A stretch of 64,000 bases of DNA from Gemmatimonadaceae bacterium (GCA_019637445.1 JAHBVS010000001.1:1089586-1153585), one strand, 5' to 3'; shown: positions 35,121 through 43,179, numbered from the stretch's first letter. Notes: generated by a model from the letters alone, not told the origin. Made by a program: numbers and translations.

Positions 35121-35171
35121 CGGCTTTTCTTCGGTAATTACGACCCCTGCTGTTTCGGCTTTTGTTCGGTA
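35118..35171 (+). promoter_or_regulatory. Tandem direct-repeat operator candidate upstream of imuA
   Basis: Two 19-bp copies (35118-35136 and 35153-35171) differ at one base and lie 35 bp apart. Each contains TTCGG twice with an 11-bp period, that is, one helical turn. Written another way, they read TTTC-N7-CTTC and TTTC-N7-GTTC, close to the direct-repeat LexA box GTTC-N7-GTTC known from Alphaproteobacteria. The second copy ends seven bases before the imuA ATG. Because imuA-imuB-dnaE2 genes are usually damage-induced, this is proposed as an SOS-type operator; the regulator itself is not in the window. Confidence 0.45.
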
Positions 35172-35177
35172 TCTGCA

Positions 35178-35939
35178 ATGGCACTCCCGGCACTCCAGCT
35201 CCTCCGCCAGCAACTCGCCGCCGTCGTCGCCGGCACGCCGAGCACGACGCCCGGCCTGCCTACCGGCTTTGCCGGACTCGACGCCATGCTCCCCGGCGGC
35301 GGGCTCCCGCGCGGACGCCTCACCGAACTGCTCGCCCCTGCCGGGCTCGGCAAGACCACGCTCGCCCGCTCGCTCGCCTCCACCACCCTGCTCGGCGGCA
35401 GCGCCGTGGCCTGGGTGGACGCCACCCGCACGCTCGACCCGCGCGACTGGATCAGCGTGGACCCCAGCGGCAGCGATGCGCTCTGGGTGGTGCGACCGGG
35501 TGAACCCGCACGCGCCGCCTGGTGCGCCGACCTGCTGTTGCGCACGGGCAGTTTCGCGCTGGTGGTGCTCGATGGCGCGCCGGTGCTGCCGCGCAATGTC
35601 GGCGTGCGTCTCGCCCAGCTCGCCCGCGATGCCGATGCCGCGCTGCTCCTGCTCGGTGAGGGCACGCGCGCCTCGGAGATCGGCGGCGCCCTACGCCTCG
35701 TGCTCAAGCGCCGCGACGCCCGCACCGTGCTCGCGACCATCGAGAAGGGCGGGCCCCATTCACACGTTCCCTTGCCCTTGGAGGTCGGTCGTGGCCACGA
35801 CATCGCGCGTCGCCTGTGTGCGCATCCCGCGGTTCCCGATCGGCGCGGCGTGGCTCGCGCGGGGGCGCGGTCCGGCACCACGCGGATCGGCACCGTTCGC
35901 GGACGGCGCGCGGCGCAGCCCAGTTATCCGCGACGCTGA
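35178..35939 (+). CDS. imuA: ImuA, RecA-like mutasome accessory protein
   Basis: ImuA is the RecA/SulA-like member of the ImuA-ImuB-DnaE2 mutagenic translesion-synthesis system. The 253-residue product has the usual N-terminus (GLPTGFAGLDAMLPGGGLPRG), a P-loop-like APAGLGKTTLARSLA and a Walker B-like strand FALVVLDGAPVL. The last 50 residues are rich in Arg and lie in the 149-bp stretch where imuB is read in another frame. No ribosome site precedes ATG 35178, which lies right behind the direct-repeat operator candidate. Confidence 0.85.
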   Translation: MALPALQLLRQQLAAVVAGTPSTTPGLPTGFAGLDAMLPGGGLPRGRLTELLAPAGLGKTTLARSLASTTLLGGSAVAWVDATRTLDPRDWISVDPSGSDALWVVRPGEPARAAWCADLLLRTGSFALVVLDGAPVLPRNVGVRLAQLARDADAALLLLGEGTRASEIGGALRLVLKRRDARTVLATIEKGGPHSHVPLPLEVGRGHDIARRLCAHPAVPDRRGVARAGARSGTTRIGTVRGRRAAQPSYPRR

Positions 35940-37536
35940 TCGGGTGGCGGGCGCGCGTGGGGACGCGGCCGCTGCGATGCCGTCCGCCACGCCATCCGCC
36001 GCCGCGCCTGCGCACTGGGACACGCTGCCTATCGCGTTGGTGGAGAACGCCAAGCTGCGCGTGGTCACCGCCGCCGCCGCCCGCGCGGGCGTGCGCATGG
36101 GCGTGACCGTCGCACAGGGCAAGTCCAAGTGCGCGACCCTCGTGCTGCTCCCCTGGGACAACGCACTCATCTCCCGCGAGGTCGCCCGCGCCAGCGCCGC
36201 CTTCCTCGCCGCCTCGCCACAGGTGAGCCCGCTGCGCGACGCACCCGGCACCTGGTGGGTGGGCGCCGAGGGCTTCGAGGCCATCGGCGGCGAGCGCGCG
36301 TTGGCGATGGCGCTCTTTCAGCTCGCGCGCGTCTGGCATCCGCGCGCCCGCGTGGCCATCGCCGACACCTGCATCAGCGCGCACGCCGCCACCTGGAGCA
36401 CGCGCGCCGCGCAGGAGCCGGTGCACGTCGCACCCGGTGGCGATCGCGATTACCTCGCGCGCGTGCCGCTGGCGTTGGTGCCGATGGACGACGAGCTCCG
36501 CGAAGCACTCATCGCGCTCGGCCTGCGCACGGCCGGTGCCTTTGCCGCGCTCGATCCTTTGGAAGTCGAGCGCCGCTGGGGCCACGACGGGCTCAGCGCC
36601 TGGCGACTCGCCTGCGGCGACGATCCGCGCCGCGCCACACTTGCCCGCGCCGACGATCCGCGCGCGGTGGTGCACGAGTTGTCGTCGCCATCGCCGACGC
36701 TCGAGCCCGTGCTCTTCCTGCTGCGTGCCTCGCTGGACCGGCTCGTGCGCGCCCTCGCCGCCGACGGACTCGCCGCCGCCTGCATCACGATCACGCTCAC
36801 GCTCGACGACGGGCGCCGCGTGACGCGCGAGGTGCGACCCGCGCGGCCGATCGCCCGCGTGGTGCCGCTCTTCGAACGTTGCCGCGCCACGCTCGACACC
36901 TGGACGCTCGAGGCCGCCGTCGCCGCCGTCGAACTGCGCATCAGCGAGACCGCGCACTCGGCGGCCGAGCAGGGCGACCTGCTCGCGGCGGCGTGGCGTG
37001 ATCCGGCGGCCGCCGAGGCTGCGCTCGCGCGACTACGCGCCACGCTCGGCAACGGCAGCGTCGTGCGGCCCGTGGCGCGCGACTCACACGCGCCGGAGCG
37101 CGCCGGGGGTTGGGTCGATGTCGAGCAGGCCGCGCGTGCCGTGCCAACGGATGTGCTGCGTGCCGCACGCAACGGAAATGCCGGCATCAATGTGTATGGT
37201 GGCGGAACCAGCACCGGCGCGACCACCGGCGCCGGCATGCGCGGCGCACACGGCGGCCCTGCCACGACACGCGTCACGCCCGCCGCGCGTCTGCTCGAAC
37301 CACCCGAATCCGTCGCCGTCACCACCGACCGCCGCGGCACGCCACTCCAGCTCTACTGGCGCGGCCGTCGCCTCGCGCTGCAGCGCGCCGACGGTCCCGA
37401 GCGCCTCTCCGGCGCCTGGTGGCAGGCCGAGCCCTTCGCCCGCGAGTACTGGCGCTGCGAGAGCGACGAGCTCGGCCAGGACCTGTTGCTCTACCGCGAC
37501 CCCGCCGGTTGGCGGCTCCAGGGATGGTACGACTGA
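35791..37536 (+). CDS. imuB: ImuB, catalytically inactive Y-family polymerase homologue
   Basis: ImuB links DnaE2 to the sliding clamp during error-prone lesion bypass. The 581-residue product starts with RVACVRIPRFPIG, the ImuB form of the Y-polymerase N-terminus. Both acidic metal sites are missing: there is no DxD in the first strand and no SxDE motif in the palm, so it should not polymerise. Palm and finger-like parts (VTAAAARAGVRMGVTVAQ, ALGLRTAGAFAAL) and the C-terminal WWQAEPFAREYWRCE, YRDPAGWRLQGWYD match the family. GTG 35791 has GGAGG six bases upstream. It overlaps imuA by 149 bp and a convergent gene by 46 bp. Confidence 0.88.
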   Translation: MATTSRVACVRIPRFPIGAAWLARGRGPAPRGSAPFADGARRSPVIRDADRVAGARGDAAAAMPSATPSAAAPAHWDTLPIALVENAKLRVVTAAAARAGVRMGVTVAQGKSKCATLVLLPWDNALISREVARASAAFLAASPQVSPLRDAPGTWWVGAEGFEAIGGERALAMALFQLARVWHPRARVAIADTCISAHAATWSTRAAQEPVHVAPGGDRDYLARVPLALVPMDDELREALIALGLRTAGAFAALDPLEVERRWGHDGLSAWRLACGDDPRRATLARADDPRAVVHELSSPSPTLEPVLFLLRASLDRLVRALAADGLAAACITITLTLDDGRRVTREVRPARPIARVVPLFERCRATLDTWTLEAAVAAVELRISETAHSAAEQGDLLAAAWRDPAAAEAALARLRATLGNGSVVRPVARDSHAPERAGGWVDVEQAARAVPTDVLRAARNGNAGINVYGGGTSTGATTGAGMRGAHGGPATTRVTPAARLLEPPESVAVTTDRRGTPLQLYWRGRRLALQRADGPERLSGAWWQAEPFAREYWRCESDELGQDLLLYRDPAGWRLQGWYD

Positions 37537-38462
37537 GCCGCCACCGCCTCGATGTGCCGGTGGTCGGTGCCGCAGCAGCCGCCGAGGATCGTGCACCAGG
37601 GCATCACCGCGCGCAGCGCCGCGTAGTCGGCGCCGAACTCGTCGGGATTGCCGGCGTCGAGCTCCGTCGCGGCGTTCAGCTCGGCGTGGCTCTTCCGCGA
37701 GGCGTTCGCGCGCAGGCCGCGGATGCGCTCCCACACCGGCTGCTCGTCACTGAACAGATGCGCGAAGTGCGAGGGGTGCGCGCAGTTCACCATATAGTAG
37801 GCGGGATAGTTCTCGGTGGCCGCGTCCACCTCGGCGATCGCCTCGGCCAGCGACTGGCCCGTGGGCAAGCGCCCGTCGGTCTCCACCGTGAACGAGAGCA
37901 CCACCGGCATCCCCACCCCACGCGCCGCGCGCGCGATGCCGATCGCCTCGGCCGTGTAGTTGAGCGTCACGGCGGTCACGAGATCGGCCACGGTGGACGC
38001 GAAGGTCGTGATCTGCGGACGATGATACCGCTCGGCGTCCTCGGCGCTCATCAGTTGGTCGGGCACGTAGCCATCGCCGCGCGGTCCGATGTTGCCGCTG
38101 ATCACTACCGGGGTCTCGGCCGTGCCGATGTCGGCGCGAATCACCTCGAGCATCGTGATGGCCCGGCGATTCACGTCCACGAGGTCGGCGGCCGTATAGC
38201 CGATCCGTCGGCCCCAATCGCTGCTCGCACGCCAGGTGGCGCTCTCGAGGATCAGTCCCGTGCGATGCTGCACCGCGATGTCCGCGTAACGGCGGAAGTA
38301 GCGTTGCAGGGCCAGCGTGCCCTCGGCGTCGCGCAGCAAGTGGAAGGCGGCGAACTCCGGCAACTCGAGCCCATCGTGATAGATGAGCGTCGTCTCCAGC
38401 CCGCCGTCGGTGAGGAACGGAATCGGCGCGAGCTGCGGCAGGGAGTGGCGATAGCGGGCCAT
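37491..38462 (-). CDS. Homocysteine S-methyltransferase (MmuM-like)
   Basis: This zinc-dependent methyltransferase probably uses S-methylmethionine or a related donor to make methionine from homocysteine. The 323-residue product has FLTDGGLETTLIYHDGLELP and the three zinc Cys, one in MVNCAHPSHF and two in LGGCCGTDHRHIEAV. It stands alone on the minus strand between imuB and dnaE2 and its 3' end overlaps that of imuB by 46 bp. ATG 38462 has GGAG about eight bases upstream. Nothing in its neighbourhood belongs to methionine metabolism, so it looks inserted into the mutasome locus. Confidence 0.92.
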   Translation of the reverse strand: MARYRHSLPQLAPIPFLTDGGLETTLIYHDGLELPEFAAFHLLRDAEGTLALQRYFRRYADIAVQHRTGLILESATWRASSDWGRRIGYTAADLVDVNRRAITMLEVIRADIGTAETPVVISGNIGPRGDGYVPDQLMSAEDAERYHRPQITTFASTVADLVTAVTLNYTAEAIGIARAARGVGMPVVLSFTVETDGRLPTGQSLAEAIAEVDAATENYPAYYMVNCAHPSHFAHLFSDEQPVWERIRGLRANASRKSHAELNAATELDAGNPDEFGADYAALRAVMPWCTILGGCCGTDHRHIEAVAAQSYHPWSRQPAGSR

Positions 38463-38602
38463 CGGAGGCTCCGGGTGCAGGGGACTGTTCGCCTCGCGCC
38501 GACGGGAGTGTCGGGCGAGGGACCTAGCGCGGGGTCCAGCGGCGGGAATCCCGTGCGAGGTCCTGTTGCCCCGAGATGCGCGGCCCCCGCGGGAAACCCG
38601 AC

Positions 38603-41600
38603 ATGACGGGCTACGCTGAGCTGCATTGCCACTCCACGTTTTCCCTCTTGGATGGCGCCTCCGACCCCGAGCGGTTGGTCGAACGCGCCCTGACTCTGGG
38701 GATGCCGGCGTTGGCCCTCACCGACCACGACGACGTGGGCGGCGCGGTGCGCTTTGCCACGGCCACGCGAGAAGGCGGATTGGCAGGCATCCACGGCGCC
38801 GAGCTCACGGTGGATGTGCCGCTGCCGCGCGGGCTCGAGCGTCACGACGCGCCGATTCCCGGCCGCGTTCTTACTAATGAAGGCAGTCCGAAACTGCGCA
38901 CGCACATTGTGCTGCTGTGTGAGTCGCGCGAAGGCTGGGGCAACCTCTGCACGTTGATCACGCGCGCGCGGTTGGACCATCCGCGCGGTGAGCCGCGCGT
39001 CACGTTGGAGCAGCTCGCCGCGCACACCAGCGGACTGTATGCGCTGAGTGGTTGTCCACGTGGCTGGGTCCCGCAGTTGCTCGCGCTCTCCACCGGCGGT
39101 GTGATGAGCGATGGCACGCGCGTGGGCGCCGCCTGCTCCGAGGCCGATGCTTCACGGCTCGCCCACGAGGCCGCGGGGCAGCTGTCGGAGATGTTCGGCA
39201 AGCGGCTGGCCATCGAGTGCTGGGATCACGCGCTGCCGGAGGAGCGCGCGCTGGTTACCCGCCTGCTACCGATGGCGCGTGCGCTGGACCTGCCATGGGT
39301 TGTCACCAACGACGTGCACTACGCCCTGCCGACCGGTCGTATCGGCCACGACGTGCTCTCGGCGCTGCGGCACGGCGCCACGCTGGACGAAATGGGCACG
39401 CGCCTGCGGCCCAACGGCGAGTGGTATCTCAAGGGTCACGCGCAGTTGGCCAAGCGCTGGCAGGGTCTCGAGCAGGGATTGGCCGAGTCGCTGCGCATCG
39501 CCGAGCGCTGTGCGTTTCGGCTGGAGGCACTCAAGCCCAAGCTGCCGCGCTTTCCGTTGCCACCCGGTGTGAGCGAGGACGAATACCTCGCGCGATTGGT
39601 GGAAGACGGCGCGCAGGAGCGTTGGGGTTGGCGCCGCACGGCGCGACACGACAAGCAACTGGAACACGAGCTCACCTTGATCGCCAGGCTGGGCTTGAGC
39701 GGCTACTTCCTGATTGTCTGGGACATCGTGCGCTTCGCGCGGCGCGAGGGGATCCTCTGCCAAGGCCGCGGCTCGGCGGCCAACAGCGCTGTGTGCTATT
39801 GCCTCGGCATCACGGCGGTGGATCCGATCAAGCTGGAGCTGTTGTTCGAGCGCTTCCTCAGCGAGGAACGCGCCGAGGCGCCGGATATTGATATCGATTT
39901 TGCGCACCGCGAGCGTGAGCGCGTGCTGCAGTACGTGTACCAGCGGTATGGCCGCGAGCACGCGGCGATGGTCTGCGAGCACATCACTTGGCGCGGGCGC
40001 AGTGCCGTGCGGGATGCGGCGCGGGTGTTGGGCTTCTCGGCGGAGCAGGCGGGATTGCTGGCGAGCTTCAGTGACCGGTTCTCGGCACGCAACACCGCTG
40101 CCGCACTGAGGACGGAAGACGGAGGACGAAGGACGGAGGATGGGGCTGCGGCGAGCGGTGCCGTTGCGGATCCCTTTGCGCCCGAGCGCGCGGATGCGAT
40201 GGGTCCCGCGAACTACAACAAGCGCGCGTTGCGGGATGCGCCACAGCAGCTGGAGGCCAAGGCGCAGAAGGCGGGCGCCAAGGAGATTGCCGCGCTCGCC
40301 AACCAGCGCGAGACTGGCCCGCGCGAGACCAACCCCCGCGACGTCGCCACGCGCCGCAACCAGCGCCCTGTGCGCCCAGCGACACTCGTTGACGCGGTGT
40401 CGAGCGACCTCGTCGTCGGCACGCACGCGAGCAACCTGATCAAGGCCTCGCGCGAGGAGCACCGGAAGCTGCGCGCCGTGCGCACGGGCGCGCCGGAGAG
40501 CGTACGGCGCGAAGGAAGTGGAGGGGAGGCCACGAGGGCTCCCGAAGCGAAGCGGCCGCAGGACCGCACCGCGGTCCGAGAGCTTCGCGCAGGGAGTCCT
40601 CGTGGCCGACCCGACCCCACACCGAAGCCAGAACCAACGCTTCTAGAACGCGCAGGCCTCGACAGCAGCGACCCACGCGTCCAGAAGCTCGCAGACATCG
40701 TCGAGCAGCTCGACGCCGCCCCGCGACACCGCGGGATTCACGTCGGCGGCTTCGTCCTCACGGAGGAGCCGCTGCGCACCGTCGTGCCCATCGAACCCGC
40801 GAGCATGGAGGACCGCACCGTCATCCAGTGGGAGAAGGACGACCTCGACCCGGTTGGCTTGGTGAAGATCGACCTCCTCGGCCTCGGCATGCTCACCGTC
40901 GTGCAGGACTGCCTCGCCTACATCCGGCGCACACGCGGCGTCACGCTCGACCTCGGCCAACTCGACTGCGCCGACCAAGCCGTGTACGACGATCTCTGCA
41001 AGGCCGACACGGTCGGTGTGTTCCAGGTCGAGAGCCGCGCGCAGATGAACACCCTGCCGCGCCTCAAGCCGCGCTGCTTCTACGATCTCGTGGTCGAGGT
41101 CGCGCTCATCCGCCCCGGCCCCATCCAGGGCGAGATGGTGCATCCGTACTTGCGACGGAAAGCGGGAGTGGAAGAAGTCACCTACCCACACCCATCACTC
41201 GAGCCCATCCTCAAGCGCACGCTGGGCGTGCCGCTGTTCCAAGAGCAGGGCATGCAGGTCGCGATTGCCGCCGCCGGCTTCACCGCCGGCGAGGCCGACC
41301 TCCTGCGCAAGGCGATGGGCCACAAGCGCAGCCGTGAACGCATGGCGGATATCTGCCAAAGGATGATCGACGGCATGCGCGCGAACGGCATCCCTGAGGA
41401 CATCGCACTCCGGATCTATAACCAGATCAACGCATTCGCCGACTACGGCTTTCCCGAAAGTCACGCCGCGAGTTTCGCGCTGATCGTCTACGCCAGCGCC
41501 TACCTGCGGCACTACTACGCCCCCGAGTTCCTCTGCGCGATGCTCAACGCGCAGCCGATGGGCTTTTACGCACCTGGGACATTGATCGAGGACGCCCGCC

Positions 41601-42475
41601 GCCACGGCGTGCGCGTGCGCCCCGTGGACATCACGCGCAGCGGATGGGACCACACGCTGGAGCCTGGCGAAGGCCGCAACGCCGCGCCGGTGGTACGACT
41701 CGGCATCCGTTCTGTGTTGGGACTCGGCAGCCAAGCCAAGGCAAAGATCGAAGCCGCACGGAAGACGGAGGACGAAGGACGGAGGACGGAAGCACCTGCC
41801 GTGCCTCCTTCGTCCTTCGTCCTCCGTCCTCCGTCATTCAGTTCCATTGCCGACTTCGTCACCCGCACCAACCTCGACCGCCGCTCCCTCCGCGCCCTCG
41901 CCGAATCCGGCGCCTTCGACGCCTTCGTCCAGGACGAACCCCCAAACCGAAGACGCCGCGTGGCCCTCTGGCGCGTGCTCGAAGCCGAACGCGAAGCCCC
42001 CGGCCCCCTCGCGCTGTTCCCCGAATCCCCCGTCCCCCAAGTCCTCCCCGGCTTCTCCGCCCCCGAGCTCACCGAAGCCGACTACCGCCTCACCGGCCTT
42101 TCATTGAACGGCCACCCCATGCGCCACGTCCGCGCCCTGCTCATCCCCAACGGCGTGCGTACCGCCCGCGAGATCCACACGATGCAGGACGGCGATCCCA
42201 TCGCCCACGCGGGGCTCGTCATCTGCCGCCAGCGCCCAGGCACCGCCAAGGGCTTCGTGTTCCTCACGCTTGAGGACGAGACCGGCACCATCAACGTGGT
42301 CGTCACGCCGCAGCGATTCGAGGAACAGGCGATGCTCATTTCGCGCACACCACTGCTGCTCGTGCGGGGCACGCTGCAGGTGGAGAGCGGGGTCTACAAC
42401 ATCCGCGCGCAGAGCTTTGCCGCGCTCAAGGCCGGCGCGGGCGAGGATGCGGTGCGGGGACATAACTACAGATGA
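38603..42475 (+). CDS. dnaE2: DnaE2, error-prone DNA polymerase III alpha subunit, with in-frame insertions
   Basis: DnaE2 is the C-family polymerase of the ImuA-ImuB mutasome. The PHP domain begins LHCHSTFSLLDGASDPERL. Catalytic Asp are in PDIDIDF (about 428-430) and VKIDLLGL (about 756), and the C-terminal OB fold is present. At 1,290 residues it is about 200 longer than usual. One low-complexity insertion (about 497-675) replaces the short link between the FSARNT segment and LLERAGLDSS and contains a heptamer array and an 80-bp inverted repeat. A second, about 27 residues near 1051-1078, is another heptamer element. Both keep the frame, so the enzyme may still work. ATG 38603 begins the PHP domain. 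Confidence 0.92.
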   Translation: MTGYAELHCHSTFSLLDGASDPERLVERALTLGMPALALTDHDDVGGAVRFATATREGGLAGIHGAELTVDVPLPRGLERHDAPIPGRVLTNEGSPKLRTHIVLLCESREGWGNLCTLITRARLDHPRGEPRVTLEQLAAHTSGLYALSGCPRGWVPQLLALSTGGVMSDGTRVGAACSEADASRLAHEAAGQLSEMFGKRLAIECWDHALPEERALVTRLLPMARALDLPWVVTNDVHYALPTGRIGHDVLSALRHGATLDEMGTRLRPNGEWYLKGHAQLAKRWQGLEQGLAESLRIAERCAFRLEALKPKLPRFPLPPGVSEDEYLARLVEDGAQERWGWRRTARHDKQLEHELTLIARLGLSGYFLIVWDIVRFARREGILCQGRGSAANSAVCYCLGITAVDPIKLELLFERFLSEERAEAPDIDIDFAHRERERVLQYVYQRYGREHAAMVCEHITWRGRSAVRDAARVLGFSAEQAGLLASFSDRFSARNTAAALRTEDGGRRTEDGAAASGAVADPFAPERADAMGPANYNKRALRDAPQQLEAKAQKAGAKEIAALANQRETGPRETNPRDVATRRNQRPVRPATLVDAVSSDLVVGTHASNLIKASREEHRKLRAVRTGAPESVRREGSGGEATRAPEAKRPQDRTAVRELRAGSPRGRPDPTPKPEPTLLERAGLDSSDPRVQKLADIVEQLDAAPRHRGIHVGGFVLTEEPLRTVVPIEPASMEDRTVIQWEKDDLDPVGLVKIDLLGLGMLTVVQDCLAYIRRTRGVTLDLGQLDCADQAVYDDLCKADTVGVFQVESRAQMNTLPRLKPRCFYDLVVEVALIRPGPIQGEMVHPYLRRKAGVEEVTYPHPSLEPILKRTLGVPLFQEQGMQVAIAAAGFTAGEADLLRKAMGHKRSRERMADICQRMIDGMRANGIPEDIALRIYNQINAFADYGFPESHAASFALIVYASAYLRHYYAPEFLCAMLNAQPMGFYAPGTLIEDARRHGVRVRPVDITRSGWDHTLEPGEGRNAAPVVRLGIRSVLGLGSQAKAKIEAARKTEDEGRRTEAPAVPPSSFVLRPPSFSSIADFVTRTNLDRRSLRALAESGAFDAFVQDEPPNRRRRVALWRVLEAEREAPGPLALFPESPVPQVLPGFSAPELTEADYRLTGLSLNGHPMRHVRALLIPNGVRTAREIHTMQDGDPIAHAGLVICRQRPGTAKGFVFLTLEDETGTINVVVTPQRFEEQAMLISRTPLLLVRGTLQVESGVYNIRAQSFAALKAGAGEDAVRGHNYR
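40111..40145 (+). repeat. GACGRAG heptamer array (single arm) inside dnaE2
   Basis: Five consecutive 7-bp units follow the pattern GACGGAA/GACGGAG/GACGAAG, the last one degenerate. They encode RTEDGGRRTEDG at the start of the large dnaE2 insertion. No inverted partner follows in the next few hundred bases. Confidence 0.8.
40528..40607. repeat. 80-bp imperfect palindromic element inside dnaE2
   Basis: The outer arms GGCCACGAGG (40528-40537) and CCTCGTGGCC (40598-40607) are exact complements. Inside them CTCCC/GGGAG, GCGAAGC/GCTTCGC and GGACCGC/GCGGTCC also pair, with small internal loops. The whole element can fold into one long hairpin and is translated in frame as part of the polymerase linker (ATRAPEAKRPQDRTAVRELR and beyond). 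Confidence 0.75.
41757..41835. repeat. Inverted pair of heptamer arrays with hairpin core inside dnaE2
   Basis: The left arm (41757-41791) has five GACGRAG-type units, the first degenerate. The core is GCAC-CTGCC-GTGC (41792-41804), a small perfect stem. The right arm (41808-41835) has four units in the opposite orientation. The element adds about 27 residues between the KIEAAR helix and the IADFVTRTNLDRR segment of DnaE2, which are adjacent in ordinary family members. Confidence 0.8.
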
Positions 42476-42555
42476 AGATGGAGGACGTGGGTGAAAGGAG
42501 TGCGCAGCCGCGAGTTCGCAGTTCATCTTTCGTCCTCCATCCTTCATCATTCACC
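42471..42555. repeat. Inverted heptamer element spanning dnaE2 stop and next gene leader
   Basis: GATGAAG/GATGGAG/GACG-type units at 42471-42490 face inverted units at 42524-42551. The dnaE2 stop TGA (42473-42475) lies in the left arm and the ATG of the next gene (42556) follows the right arm directly. The right end, ATCATTCA, matches the end of the element at 41835 (GTCATTCA). The centre has a weaker TGCG/CGCA stem. Confidence 0.7.
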
Positions 42556-43179
42556 ATGCACATCGCCGTCTTCGGAGCCACCGGCCGCGTCGGCGGCCGA
42601 TTCGTCGAGTACGCCCTAGCCGCGGGCCACACGATCCGCGCCTTGGTGCGCGACATATCCAAGATCGACCCACGCCCCGGCCTTGAGGTCGTGCAAGGCG
42701 ACGTGCTCACCGTCGATGACGTCGAGCGAACGATCGCCGGTACCGATGCCGTCGTGTCCGGCCTCGGCGGTGCCGGCGTCGAGGCGCCGGGAGATGCGCA
42801 ATCGCAAGGCATGCGCAACATCGTCGCCGCGATGACGAAGCTCGGCATCAAGCGCGTGCTCGGTGTCGCGGGGGGCGGAATCCTCGATTCCGCGAAGGGC
42901 GGCCTGCGCCACGACCAGCCCGGCTTCCCCGCCCTCTACCGCGCCGTGAGTGGCAAGCACGAAGAAGCCTGGCGCGCGATGCAGGCCAGCGACCTCGACT
43001 GGACGATGATCGCCACCGGCGACATCGTCGCCGGCGCGCGCAGCGGTGAATACCGCACGCTGGAGAACAGGCTCCCGGAGAAAGCCACGCAGATCAGCGT
43101 CGAGGACGTCGCCGATTTCCTGCTCAAGGCACTCACGCAGGGCCTGCACCTCCGCACACGGGTCGGCGCAGGCTACTGA
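42556..43179 (+). CDS. NAD(P)-binding Rossmann protein (atypical SDR, NmrA/BVR-B-like)
   Basis: This is a 207-residue atypical SDR of the NmrA/biliverdin reductase B-like group with the cofactor motif IAVFGATGRVGGRFVEYAL, then VVQGDVLTVDDVERTIAGTDAVVSGLG and WTMIATGDIVAGARSG. The group includes redox sensors and quinone or flavin reductases; the substrate is not clear. The frame runs further upstream, but that part is only the translated heptamer repeat, so ATG 42556 is used. No ribosome site precedes it, because the repeat element occupies the leader. Confidence 0.85.
   Translation: MHIAVFGATGRVGGRFVEYALAAGHTIRALVRDISKIDPRPGLEVVQGDVLTVDDVERTIAGTDAVVSGLGGAGVEAPGDAQSQGMRNIVAAMTKLGIKRVLGVAGGGILDSAKGGLRHDQPGFPALYRAVSGKHEEAWRAMQASDLDWTMIATGDIVAGARSGEYRTLENRLPEKATQISVEDVADFLLKALTQGLHLRTRVGAGY

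Noticed and set aside
35118-35171. CRISPR-like array
   Set aside because: There are only two copies of 19 bp with a 16-bp spacer and no cas genes; position and periodicity fit an operator better.
38463-38602. SAM- or SAH-type riboswitch upstream of the homocysteine methyltransferase
   Set aside because: I looked for a structured leader on the minus strand. Only a short GGACC/GGTCC hairpin is visible and none of the conserved core sequences that I know.
41757-41835. Terminator or assembly artefact for the inverted heptamer arrays
   Set aside because: The element lies inside an otherwise intact dnaE2 frame and keeps the frame, and related arrays occur at two more sites, so a genuine repeat family is the simpler reading.
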